DNA of 64,000 bases from Endosaccharibacter trunci (GCA_024515975.1 JAMSKV010000013.1:1-64000), one strand, 5' to 3'; shown: positions 16,569 through 25,250, counted from the first letter of the stretch. Program-made: numbers and translations. Notes: generated by a model not told the origin, from the sequence alone.

Positions 16569-19277
16569 TCACGCGCCCTTCTTGGTGGCCGTCGTGGCCG
16601 ACTTGGCCGCGGCGCGCGGCTTGGCGGCGGCTTTCTTCGTCGCCGCCGGCTTCTTCGCCGCCGCCGTCTTGGCGATCGCTTTGGGAGCGGTCGTTTTCGG
16701 AGCCGCGGCCTTCGTGCCCTCCGTCCTGGCGGACTTGCCCTTGGCGGCGGGTTTCTTGCCGCCGCGCGGCTTCAGCGGCTTGCCCTTCTCGGCCAGCAGC
16801 GGGACAGCCTCGTCCAGGGTGAAATCGTCCATCGAACGTTCGCGCGGCAGGTTCGCCACGACCTGGCCGTGCTGCACATAGGGGCCGAACCGTCCCTTGC
16901 GGACCAGAACCGGCTCCCTGTCCTTCGGATGCTCCCCAAGCGTGCGCACCGAGGCAAGCTTCTTGCCCAGAACGTCCATCGCCCGGTTCATGCCGACCAG
17001 CAGGATGTCGTCATCCTTGTCGAGCGAGGCAAAGATGGCGCCCATCTTCACATAGGGGCCGAACCGGCCGATCCCGGCCTCGATCGGCTCGCCCATCTCC
17101 GGATGCACGCCGACCAGACGGGGCAGCGAGAGCAGGCCCACCGCCTGCTCCAGCGTCACCGTGTCGCCCTCGAAGCCCTTGGGCAGGGTGGCGCGCTTCG
17201 GCTTGGCCTTCTTGTCGTTCGGGTCCGGCTCGCCCTGCTGCACGTAGAGGCCCCAGGGGCCGCGCTTGACCACGATGTCCTCGCCGGTATCGGGATGCAC
17301 GCCGAGCGCGCGCATTCCGTCCTTGAGCTCGCCGCCGCCCTCGCCGTCCTTGGACTCGACCAGGCGCCGGGTGAACTGGCAGGCCGGGTAGTTGGAGCAA
17401 CCGATGAACGAGCCGTAGCGGCCGAGCTTGAGCCCGAGCCGGCCGGTGCCGCAGGCGGTGCAGAGTCGCGGATCGGTCCCGTCTTCCTTGGGGGGAAAGA
17501 AATGCGGCCCGAGATCGGCGTCGAGCGCGTCGATCACGTCGGAGATCTTGAGATCCTTGGTCTGCGCCACCGCGTGCGAGAACGCGTCCCAGAAGCGCTG
17601 CATCACCTGGCGCCAATCGGCGCGGCCGTCCGAGATGTCGTCGAGCTGTTCTTCCAGCCCCGCGGTGAAATGCGGATCGACATAGCGCTCGAAGAAGGAG
17701 GTCAGGAACGCCGTGACCAGGCGGCCGCGATCCTCCGGAACGAAGCGCCTGTTTTCAAGGCGCACATAGTCGCGGTCGCGCAGCACGCCGAGGATGGAGG
17801 CGTAGGTGGACGGGCGGCCGATGCCCAGCTCCTCCATGCGCTTGACCAGAGACGCCTCGGAGAAGCGCGGCGGCGGCTGGGTGAAGTGCTGGTCGGCGGC
17901 GACCGGGCCGCGCTTGAGCGGATCCTGCTCGCGCATCGGCGGCAGCATGCGGCTCTCGTCGTCGGCGTCCTTGTCGGAATCGTCGCGGCCCTCGCTGTAG
18001 AGCTTGAGAAACCCGTCGAAGGCGACAATGGAGCCGGTGGCGCGGAGTTTGGCGCTCTTGTCCGCGGCGTCGATCTCGACCGCGACCTGGTCCAGCTCGG
18101 CCGATTGCATCTGCGAGGCGACGGCGCGCTTCCAGATCAGCTCGTAGAGGCGCTTCTGCTCGTCGCCGAGATAGCGGCCGATCTCGGCGGGGGTACGCGA
18201 CACGTCGGTCGGGCGCACCGCCTCGTGCGCTTCCTGCGCGTTCTTGGCCTTGGAGGAATATTCGCGGGCGAGTCCGGGCAGGTAGTCGCGGCCGAACGCC
18301 TCGCCGATATGGGCGCGGATCTCGTCCACGGCCTCCCTGGCCATCTGCACGCCGTCAGTCCGCATATAGGTGATCAGGCCGACGGTCTCGCCGCCCAGTT
18401 CGATGCCCTCGTAGAGCTGCTGGGCCGCGCGCATGGTGGCCTGCGCGCCCATGCCGAGCTTGCGGGAGGCTTCCTGCTGCAGGGTGGAGGTGGTGAAGGG
18501 GGCCGGAGGGTTGCGCTTGACCTTGCGCCGGTCCACCGAGCCGACGGAGAAGCTGCCGGCTTCCACCGAAGCCTTGGCCGCCATCGCGGCCTTCTCGTCG
18601 CCGAGGTCGAACTGGTCGAGCTTGCGTCCGGCGAGATGCGTGAGGCGTGCGGTGAAGGGCGCGCCGGCCGGCGTCGTCATCTGGGCCTGCACGGTCCAGT
18701 ACTCGCGCGGCTTGAACCGCTCGATCTCGGCTTCCCGCTCGCAGATCAGCCGCAGCGCCACCGACTGCACGCGCCCGGCCGAGCGGGAACCGGGCAGCTT
18801 GCGCCACAGCACCGGGGACAGGGTGAAGCCGACCAGATAATCGAGCGCGCGACGGGCCAGATAGGCCTCGATCAGCGGCATATCCAGATCGCGCGGCTTC
18901 TTCATCGCCGTCTTGATCGCGTTCTTGGTGATCTCGTTGAACGTCACCCGCTGCACGTCGATGCCGCGCAGCAGCTTCCGCTCCTCCAGCATCGCCCGGA
19001 CGTGCCAGGAGATCGCCTCGCCCTCGCGATCCGGGTCGGTGGCGAGGTAGAGCGTGGAAGCGCCCTTGAGCGCCTTGGCGATGGCCGTGATCTGCCGGTT
19101 GCCGCGCTCGTCGGCCTCCCAGTCCATCGCGAAGCCCTCCTCCGGACGCACGGACCCGTCCTTGGGGGGGAGATCCCGCACATGGCCGAACGAGGCCAGC
19201 ACGGTGTAGCGGTCGCCCAGGTATTTGTTGATCGTCTTCGCCTTGGCGGGCGACTCGACCACGACGACGTCGGTCAT
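16569..19277 (-). CDS. topA: DNA topoisomerase I with Lys/Ala-rich C-terminal tail
   Basis: 902 residues. Relaxes negative supercoils. The Toprim domain starts at VVVVESPAKAKTINKYLG; the catalytic tyrosine is in GLITYMRTDGVQ. A four-Cys zinc-ribbon region with CTACG and GCSNYPAC lies near residues 615-640, followed by two further topoisomerase C-terminal repeats (FGPYVKMG and FGPYVQHG). The last about 60 residues are a low-complexity Lys/Ala/Thr tail (KKPAATKKAAAKPRAAAK), probably a non-specific DNA-binding extension. The ATG at 19277 follows GGAG by seven bases. It lies between dprA and rnr. Confidence 0.95.
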   Translation of the reverse strand: MTDVVVVESPAKAKTINKYLGDRYTVLASFGHVRDLPPKDGSVRPEEGFAMDWEADERGNRQITAIAKALKGASTLYLATDPDREGEAISWHVRAMLEERKLLRGIDVQRVTFNEITKNAIKTAMKKPRDLDMPLIEAYLARRALDYLVGFTLSPVLWRKLPGSRSAGRVQSVALRLICEREAEIERFKPREYWTVQAQMTTPAGAPFTARLTHLAGRKLDQFDLGDEKAAMAAKASVEAGSFSVGSVDRRKVKRNPPAPFTTSTLQQEASRKLGMGAQATMRAAQQLYEGIELGGETVGLITYMRTDGVQMAREAVDEIRAHIGEAFGRDYLPGLAREYSSKAKNAQEAHEAVRPTDVSRTPAEIGRYLGDEQKRLYELIWKRAVASQMQSAELDQVAVEIDAADKSAKLRATGSIVAFDGFLKLYSEGRDDSDKDADDESRMLPPMREQDPLKRGPVAADQHFTQPPPRFSEASLVKRMEELGIGRPSTYASILGVLRDRDYVRLENRRFVPEDRGRLVTAFLTSFFERYVDPHFTAGLEEQLDDISDGRADWRQVMQRFWDAFSHAVAQTKDLKISDVIDALDADLGPHFFPPKEDGTDPRLCTACGTGRLGLKLGRYGSFIGCSNYPACQFTRRLVESKDGEGGGELKDGMRALGVHPDTGEDIVVKRGPWGLYVQQGEPDPNDKKAKPKRATLPKGFEGDTVTLEQAVGLLSLPRLVGVHPEMGEPIEAGIGRFGPYVKMGAIFASLDKDDDILLVGMNRAMDVLGKKLASVRTLGEHPKDREPVLVRKGRFGPYVQHGQVVANLPRERSMDDFTLDEAVPLLAEKGKPLKPRGGKKPAAKGKSARTEGTKAAAPKTTAPKAIAKTAAAKKPAATKKAAAKPRAAAKSATTATKKGA

Positions 19278-19351
19278 AAGCACTCCGGGTCCGCTGCCGG
19301 GGGGAAAACCGGCCGGGCTCATTCCCGCCGGAACCTTCGGGCCGGCGCTCC

Positions 19352-20476
19352 TCAGTCCGGCCGGGGCCGGTCGGCGAGCAGGCCAACCCGGTTTCCGGGA
19401 TGGGATTCGACCCTGCCCGCAAGCTCCAGCTCGGTCAGTACTGCCAGCACGGCAGAAATCGAGAACTGGCAGCGACGCACCAGATCGTCAACTGGCGTGG
19501 GGGTGTGGCTGAGCAGCGAGACCACGGCATGGCGCACCGCGCCGAGCTGGTTCCAGTCCTCCGGCGCGTCCGCGCCCCAGCCGGGACCAGGCTCCGCGAA
19601 CCCGTCCGGGCCCAGCCCGCCCGGCAGCTCCGGCAGGTGGCGCAGCACGTCCTCTGCGGTCTCGACCAGATGCGCCTCGCGCTTGCGGAGCAGGTTGTTG
19701 GAGCCACGGCAGCGCGGGTCGAGCGGGCTGCCCGGCACCGCGAAGAGTTCACGCCCGTAATCGAGGGCCAGGTCGGCGGAAATCAGCGTGCCGGATTGCG
19801 GCGCGGCTTCCACCACAAGGCAGCCCAGCGACAGGCCGACGACTACCCGGTTCCGGCGCGGGAAATGCTTGGCGATCGGCGCCGTGCCGAGCGGAGCCTC
19901 CGCCACCACGCAGCCTTTTTCGGCGATACGCGCCTGCAGCCCCGCATGCTCGGGCGGGTAGGGGCGATCGAGACCGCCGGCGATCGCGGCCACGGTGGGG
20001 CCGACATGCAGCGCGCCCTGATGCGCCGCGCCGTCGATGCCGCGCGCGAGGCCGGACACCGTGACCAGCCCGGCACCGCCCAGATCGGCGGCCAGGGCTT
20101 CGGCGAGGCGAAGGCCGTTATTGGAAGCGTTGCGCGCGCCGACGATCGCCACGGCGCGCCGGTGCAGGATGCGCGGATCGCCAAGCACGGCGAGCACGGG
20201 AGGCGCGTCGCCGAGCTGCGCCAGCAGCGGGGGGTAGTCCGGGGTGCCGAGCACGAGAAACTGGCCGCCGAGACGTTGGAGGGCCGCGACCTCGTCCTCG
20301 GCCTGGGCCAGGCTGGGGGTTTTGGGCGCGCGCACCTTTTCCTGAGTGACGGAGGGGAGCGCTGAAACGGCGGCTGCGGCATCGCCATCGAAGCGGCGCA
20401 TCAGCCGACGGAAGCCGATTGGCCCGATCCCCTCGGTGCGGGCCAGGCGCAGGCTGGGAATCAGGGCGGGGGTCAT
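19352..20476 (-). CDS. dprA: DNA processing protein DprA
   Basis: 374 residues. Loads RecA onto incoming single-stranded DNA during transformation. It has the Rossmann-like DprA domain with VAIVGARNASNNG, VTVSGLARGIDGAAHQGAL and the later PSGTLISADLAL-type region (here QSGTLISADLALDYGRELFAVPG). A C-terminal winged helix follows (about residues 310-374). I start at the ATG 20476 (MTPALIPSLRL), where similarity begins; the ribosome binding site is weak. comEC at 27.8 kb is another competence-type gene in the window. The gene is downstream of the PAAR cassette. Confidence 0.93.
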   Translation of the reverse strand: MTPALIPSLRLARTEGIGPIGFRRLMRRFDGDAAAAVSALPSVTQEKVRAPKTPSLAQAEDEVAALQRLGGQFLVLGTPDYPPLLAQLGDAPPVLAVLGDPRILHRRAVAIVGARNASNNGLRLAEALAADLGGAGLVTVSGLARGIDGAAHQGALHVGPTVAAIAGGLDRPYPPEHAGLQARIAEKGCVVAEAPLGTAPIAKHFPRRNRVVVGLSLGCLVVEAAPQSGTLISADLALDYGRELFAVPGSPLDPRCRGSNNLLRKREAHLVETAEDVLRHLPELPGGLGPDGFAEPGPGWGADAPEDWNQLGAVRHAVVSLLSHTPTPVDDLVRRCQFSISAVLAVLTELELAGRVESHPGNRVGLLADRPRPD

Positions 20477-20602
20477 GCGGGGAGCAGGTCCGGCGATGGA
20501 GGCGGATTCGTTTCTAGGCTGTTCCAAACGGCCAGTGAAGGGCACGCGCCATGCCGAACCTGCCCTGCAGCGCCACTTGAAGGAGTGTTCGAGGCCGCAA
20601 GG

Positions 20603-21325
20603 TCAGGGCTGCGTTCTCTGGCGTTCCCAGTCCCGCAATGCGGTCGCGTCCGGCGCCGTGGTCGCCAGACCCGGGTTCGGGGCCGGCATCGGCGGTTTGC
20701 GTGCCTGGTAAGGACGGCTACCGGTAAGTGGTAGAACGGTACGGATAAGTTCGACCTCGAGTTGATAGTCAGGCGCCGATTCCCCCGGCAGCACCGATGC
20801 CAGCGACTTACCGCTTGCAAAATCGAAACGATTCTGCTCCGAGGTAGGCTCGAGCGGTGGCTTCAGTGCCCCTGCCGCGATTTGATCTCGAATTTCGCAA
20901 TATTCTCTGAAGAAACTGTCTGTTTGCTCCAGACCAGGTCTGTTGTTCCTGACTTTGGCGATGAAGTCGTCCATCAGGGACACAAGGAGCGGATAATGCC
21001 GCTTCTTTATCAGCCCGCGCCCTTCCAGGATCTCGATGATTTCGCCCATGGCGCGGCTGACGTCATCGGAATCTCGCACTTCGCCTGAGCCGGTCAGATA
21101 CTTGATGGTGCCGAGATAGGACCGATCGAGCGGAATTGGGATGCGCCTCGCCTCTACCTCCTGTCGCAGCCAAAGCAGGAAATAAACCATCCGGCCGTAC
21201 GGATCGTCATTACGCGGCGCATGAGCTTTCCAGAGGTTCAGCAGGAAAGCGATGCGCGGTTTCAGATCGTCGTACTCTTCATCGATATCGCCCGCGCGGA
21301 CCATTTCGGGGGTGACGGGGATCAT
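20603..21325 (-). CDS. Unknown protein downstream of the PAAR effector, putative immunity protein
   Basis: 240 residues with no family I recognise. It has no signal peptide or membrane segment, is rich in charged residues and mostly helical (DEEYDDLKPRIAFLLNLWKAH; DDVSRAMGEIIEILEGRGL), and ends in a Pro-rich tail. Its start overlaps the stop of the PAAR effector by four bases, the usual arrangement for a cognate immunity gene. A cytoplasmic immunity protein would fit a toxin that acts in the cytoplasm. Its codons look less GC-biased than those of dprA or topA. The immunity role rests on position only. Confidence 0.6.
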   Translation of the reverse strand: MIPVTPEMVRAGDIDEEYDDLKPRIAFLLNLWKAHAPRNDDPYGRMVYFLLWLRQEVEARRIPIPLDRSYLGTIKYLTGSGEVRDSDDVSRAMGEIIEILEGRGLIKKRHYPLLVSLMDDFIAKVRNNRPGLEQTDSFFREYCEIRDQIAAGALKPPLEPTSEQNRFDFASGKSLASVLPGESAPDYQLEVELIRTVLPLTGSRPYQARKPPMPAPNPGLATTAPDATALRDWERQRTQP

Positions 21326-22698
21326 CGGAGGATCTCGAATTGCCCGAGACTGTCAGCTGGCAGAGTAATTTGACGTTGTCCGCCGGGAAGAGTGATCTTG
21401 CCGGATCTTATGGTTCCGTCCTCCAACGTCATGTTGTAGTTTTCCGTGGCCGGATCGATCCGGGCCGATACGATATTGTCGAGATCGCGATTCACGGTCG
21501 CCGCGTGCAGATCGTCGGCGGCATTAAAGCATGGAAGGGCAAAATCTCTTTTTATGCTGGGGCTATCCCATTTTCCCGAAGTCTCGTTCCAGTATTGTTG
21601 TCTCATGTCAGCAAGATCGTCTTCGTGGAACCAGTAGGCGCTCGGTTTATTCGGGTCGGAGCCTTTGATGACCGTTTGGCCGTCGATCATATAATTTTTG
21701 CTGCTGAAGCCGTAAACTTTTGAGCCGGCGCTGTAGGAGACCAATTTATGATCGCCACCGCTGTCAATAATCTGATTTCGCATTTTTTCATTCCAGCCTT
21801 GGTTCTTTAAAACGCGGTTGGCTGTTGCTTCAGTCGGTGAAGGGTTCAGCGGATCGTATGTCCTTTTTGTATCGAAACCATCGAAGGTCACGCCCTTCTG
21901 ATCCGCGTATGGCTTCTCCCATTCCCCAACCATCCTCGGTGTGGCGGCGGCTTCGCCCTCGCTCGGCGCCGGCACGCCACCGGCACGATCCTCCAAGGCG
22001 CGGCCAATCGCGTTCGCTCCCGACTTTGCCGTTGCGACGAACCCGTCCTCGGCGATCCCGCGCAAGGCGGGTCCGAGCGCCCGTCCAAGCCCGATCGCTC
22101 CCGGCGCAATCGACATGATCAGCACTGCTCGCCGGGCCCAGGGTGAGATTTCGGACCGGATGGGAGCCATGCTGACCGGGGGAGAGCCGATGACGACATT
22201 GGCAGAGCCCGTCAGGATCACACCGCCGCAGACGATCTTGTCGCCGACTCGTGCCGCCGGGCGGCCGTTGATGAGGACACGCTTCGCACCCTGCGCGATA
22301 GCATCGGGGTCGCCATGCATGGTGCAGACGACCGGGTCAAGAACCCTTGCCGCCGGGCGGCCATTGATCAGAACATTGAGCGCGCCTTCGATAATCATTC
22401 CGGTCGGCGGGCCCATGGTCGCCGTGCCGAGTTTCTCGCCAAGTTCTTCTCCCATCGACATCAGCGAACCGCCGATGATCATGTTCGCGATGAACTCTCC
22501 GCCGGTCACTGCAGCGCCGGCGATCAATGGCGTTGCCAGACCGGCGGTCGCGATCTCAGCTGCGGCTGCGGTTGCAACGGCGCCGATCGCGACCGCCACT
22601 GCGGCTGCGGCTGCAACTCCAATCAGGGCGCCCGCGAGAAACCCGGCTTGTGCCTCGGTGTGAGCGATAAGGTCATCGACACGAGCCGCGTCCGGCAT
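21322..22698 (-). CDS. prePAAR/PAAR-domain T6SS effector with unknown C-terminal toxin
   Basis: 458 residues. Residues 4-13 (AARVDDLIAH) match the prePAAR motif AARxxDxxxH. Residues 19-64 are strongly hydrophobic (two Ala/Gly/Val-rich helices). The PAAR region (about 95-172) carries LINGRPAARV twice. A second weak hydrophobic patch lies at 188-212. From about residue 260 a polar domain of about 200 residues has no motif I can assign (SKVYGFSSKNYMIDG, AYWFHEDDLADMRQQYW, RDFALPCFNAADD). The size and order match class I effectors such as Tse6, which ride on the VgrG tip and need an EagR chaperone. The toxin part is AT-richer: bases 21721-21780 contain 30 G/C of 60. Confidence 0.85.
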   Translation of the reverse strand: MPDAARVDDLIAHTEAQAGFLAGALIGVAAAAAVAVAIGAVATAAAAEIATAGLATPLIAGAAVTGGEFIANMIIGGSLMSMGEELGEKLGTATMGPPTGMIIEGALNVLINGRPAARVLDPVVCTMHGDPDAIAQGAKRVLINGRPAARVGDKIVCGGVILTGSANVVIGSPPVSMAPIRSEISPWARRAVLIMSIAPGAIGLGRALGPALRGIAEDGFVATAKSGANAIGRALEDRAGGVPAPSEGEAAATPRMVGEWEKPYADQKGVTFDGFDTKRTYDPLNPSPTEATANRVLKNQGWNEKMRNQIIDSGGDHKLVSYSAGSKVYGFSSKNYMIDGQTVIKGSDPNKPSAYWFHEDDLADMRQQYWNETSGKWDSPSIKRDFALPCFNAADDLHAATVNRDLDNIVSARIDPATENYNMTLEDGTIRSGKITLPGGQRQITLPADSLGQFEILR

Positions 22699-22701
22699 GG
22701 T

Positions 22702-23205
22702 TCAAACAGAAGCCGCGTCGAGCGGTGTCGGACCGCGCGATTCAGGGCTCGGCCGAAATCCTGAGATGGCGGCAATGAAGGTGTTGTAGATGCCGTTCGG
22801 CATCGGGCTGGCATGGGTGGCGGTGAAAATCAGCAGACGCCGCCCGTAGGCGATCCGGCAGGCCGTGATCTGGTCCATCTGCCCGCTCGCCGCCTTCCAA
22901 CGGGTCAGGAGCGCTTCGCCTTTTCCATCGGGCCAGGCGACGGCGATGCGAGCCTTCAGTTCGAAAGCCGGTAGTTCCTTGGCCAAACGCTTAAGTTCGC
23001 GTTCGGTATAGGCTGCGACCGTCAGCCCGACGGGAAGGTTGTCACGGGAGACGATAAGGCTGGCGACGGCATGGCCGTCCCCTGGCAAGCGAAGAACGTT
23101 GACGCTCTGGTCTTCCCATGGCTCCGGCACTGACAAAGCAAGATCGCCTTCGTGAAGGCGATAGAGCCCTTGGTTGTCGTTTGTCATGGACAGCGTCGTA
23201 TCCAT
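22702..23205 (-). CDS. DcrB/DUF1795-type effector chaperone (EagR)
   Basis: 167 residues. It has the DUF1795/DcrB pattern: YRLHEGDLALSVPEPWEDQSVNVLRLP at the start, then DNLPVGLTVAAYTERELKRL and a conserved end RLLIFTATHASPMPNGIYNTFIAAISGF. Members encoded beside PAAR or Rhs effectors (EagR) are cytoplasmic chaperones that shield the effector's N-terminal transmembrane helices. The stop is three bases from the effector ATG. The start is uncertain: ATG at 23205 or 23187, neither with a strong ribosome binding site. Confidence 0.82.
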   Translation of the reverse strand: MDTTLSMTNDNQGLYRLHEGDLALSVPEPWEDQSVNVLRLPGDGHAVASLIVSRDNLPVGLTVAAYTERELKRLAKELPAFELKARIAVAWPDGKGEALLTRWKAASGQMDQITACRIAYGRRLLIFTATHASPMPNGIYNTFIAAISGFRPSPESRGPTPLDAASV

Positions 23206-23352
23206 TCAAGATGAGCGGTATCGTTTTTTAATCGCGAGCCGGCGGAGCACGTCAAAACTTGATCTGATCATTGACAAGAAGGAAGTCGTGACAGGAACGA
23301 GGGCCACCCGTCAATCTCGGGACGACGGACCGGCAGGATCTCCCTCGGTTCG

Positions 23353-23976
23353 TCAGGCTTTCTTGCCGATCCGCGGCTCGGTCCCGTTCAGCAGCCTTGC
23401 GATGTTGCCGCGATGGCGGACGAAGACGATCGCCGCGATCAGCAGGCCGGCCCAGAGGTTCGGCGCGCCGGTCTGGCCGAAGGCGAACAGGAGCAGCAGG
23501 GCGGGCAGGGCCAGGAAGGCGGCGAGAGCGCCGGCGGAGGAGATCTTGCTCAGGCGCGCGACCAGCAGCCAGACCAGGCAGCAGATCAGGCCCGCGCGCC
23601 AGTCGAGCGCGAAGGCGGCGCCGAGGCCGGTGGCGACGCCCTTGCCGCCGCGAAAGCGCAGCCAGGCGGGAAAGCAATGGCCGAGCACGGCGCAGACCGC
23701 GCCGAGCGCGATCACCGCCGGAGCGAAGAACGGCCAGGCGACGGCGCACAGCATCGGGCCGGCAAAGCCCTTGAGCCCGTCCAGCACGAGGGTAGCCGCG
23801 GCGAGCCCCTTGCGGCCCGTGCGCAAAACGTTGGTGGCGCCGATATTGCCGGAGCCGATGGCGCGGATGTCGCCCGCGCCGCCCAGGCGGGTCAGGATCA
23901 GGCCGAACGGGATCGAGCCGATCAGGTAGGACAGGATGGCCGTGCCGATCAGCGCTTCCACCAGCAGCGGGCTCAT
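23353..23976 (-). CDS. plsY: Acyl-phosphate:glycerol-3-phosphate acyltransferase
   Basis: 207 residues. An integral membrane enzyme that makes lysophosphatidate from acyl phosphate and glycerol-3-phosphate. The PlsY loops are intact: GSGNIGATNVLRTG, the glycine-rich loop FRGGKGVATGLG, and RHRGNIARLLNG near the end. About five hydrophobic segments are visible. The start overlaps the pyrC-like gene's stop by four bases. The partner plsX is not in the window. The PAAR cassette lies directly downstream. Confidence 0.94.
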   Translation of the reverse strand: MSPLLVEALIGTAILSYLIGSIPFGLILTRLGGAGDIRAIGSGNIGATNVLRTGRKGLAAATLVLDGLKGFAGPMLCAVAWPFFAPAVIALGAVCAVLGHCFPAWLRFRGGKGVATGLGAAFALDWRAGLICCLVWLLVARLSKISSAGALAAFLALPALLLLFAFGQTGAPNLWAGLLIAAIVFVRHRGNIARLLNGTEPRIGKKA

Positions 23977-25250
23977 CCGAACACCCTCCGCCCGTTCTTC
24001 CAGGTGCCGAGCACGCGGCCTTCCAGCGCGCGCCCGTCGAACGGGGTGTTCTGGGCATGGCCCGGGAGCTGGCCCGCCACGACTTTCCAGCCGCGTTCGG
24101 GGTCGAACAGGCAGAGATCGGCCGGCGCTCCGGCGGCCAGCGTGCCGGCCTCGAAACCGAGCAGACGCGCGGGGGCGGTGCTGAGCAGTTCGATCGCGCG
24201 TGGGAGGGCGATCCCCCCGTCATGCACGCGCGCCAGGGTGACGCCGAGCAGGGTCGACAGTCCGACGCCACCGGCCATCGCCTGGGCAAAGGGCAGGCGC
24301 TTGTCGTCCGGATCGCAGGGCGCGTGGTCGGAGGCGATCGCGTCGATCGTGCCATCGGCGAGGCCGGCGGCGATCGCCATCCGGTCCGACTCCGGGCGCA
24401 ATGGCGGCGACAGCTTGGCGTAGGTGCGGAAATCGCCGATCGCGGTTTCGTTCAGGTCGAAATAGGGTGGGGCCGTGTCGCAGGTGATGCGGATGCCGTC
24501 CGCCTTGGCCCGGGCGATGATCCGGACGGTCTCCGCCGTGGAAACGTGCGCCACATGCAGCGCACCGCCGGTGAGCTGCGCCAGACGCACGTCGCGCGCG
24601 ACCAGGATCGCTTCCGCCGCGGCCGGAATGCCCGGCAGGCCGAGCCGGGTGGCGAGTTCGCCTTCGGTGGCGACGCCGCCGCGCGCGAGCGCCGGATCTT
24701 CCGGATGCTGCACCACCATCGCCCCGAAGGCGCGGGAATAGCTCAGCGCCAGACGCATCAGGCGCGAATCGGCGATCGCGCGCGTGCCGTCCGTGAATGC
24801 GACGGCGCCGGCCTCGCGCAGCAGGCCGAGCTCGGCCATTTCCTTGCCTTCGCAGCCGCGGGTGAGCGCGCCATAGGGCAGGATGGACAAACGGCCGGTT
24901 TCCTCGCCGCGCGCGCGCAGCAGGCGCACCAGCGCGGGATCGTCGATGGCGGGTACGCCGTTGGGAAGCGAGGCGACGGTGGTGACGCCGCCCGCATTCG
25001 CGGCTTCCGCCGCCTCGGCGATGGTTTCGCGGTATTCGTGTCCGGGTTCGCCCAGGGCCACGCGCATGTCGACGAGGCCGGGACAGAGAACGGCGCCCTG
25101 TCCATCGACGATCGTGGCGCCCTCCGGCGCGCCTTCGGCGGGAGAGTCGATGCCGTCGATGCGGCCGTCGCGGACCAGAAGACGGCCGGGGCGGTCGAGG
25201 CCGGTGGCGGGGTCGATGAGGCGGACGCGGTCGAAGAGGGTGATGGTCAT
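23973..25250 (-). CDS. pyrC: Dihydroorotase homologue lacking the metal-binding HxH motif
   Basis: 425 residues, aligned over the full length with class I dihydroorotases (amidohydrolase superfamily). The usual DMHVHLREPG motif reads DMRVALGEPG: both metal-ligand histidines (R63, A65) and the substrate arginine (G67) are replaced. Other sites remain (AVAFTDG, HPED, HVAHVST, ASDHAPCDPDDK). Such members, for example PyrC' of Pseudomonas, are inactive but needed for assembly with aspartate carbamoyltransferase. The adjacent pyrB supports that role here. An active dihydroorotase would then be encoded elsewhere. Confidence 0.88.
   Translation of the reverse strand: MTITLFDRVRLIDPATGLDRPGRLLVRDGRIDGIDSPAEGAPEGATIVDGQGAVLCPGLVDMRVALGEPGHEYRETIAEAAEAANAGGVTTVASLPNGVPAIDDPALVRLLRARGEETGRLSILPYGALTRGCEGKEMAELGLLREAGAVAFTDGTRAIADSRLMRLALSYSRAFGAMVVQHPEDPALARGGVATEGELATRLGLPGIPAAAEAILVARDVRLAQLTGGALHVAHVSTAETVRIIARAKADGIRITCDTAPPYFDLNETAIGDFRTYAKLSPPLRPESDRMAIAAGLADGTIDAIASDHAPCDPDDKRLPFAQAMAGGVGLSTLLGVTLARVHDGGIALPRAIELLSTAPARLLGFEAGTLAAGAPADLCLFDPERGWKVVAGQLPGHAQNTPFDGRALEGRVLGTWKNGRRVFG

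Noticed and set aside
16059-19760. A 1233-codon plus-strand open frame across rnr, topA and dprA
   Set aside because: It spans three well-supported minus-strand genes; the length is an effect of high GC at third positions. No recognisable domain.
20477-20602. Possible second small gene between dprA and the putative immunity gene
   Set aside because: The short frames here have no ribosome binding site and no coding-like composition; it reads as an intergenic or promoter region for dprA.
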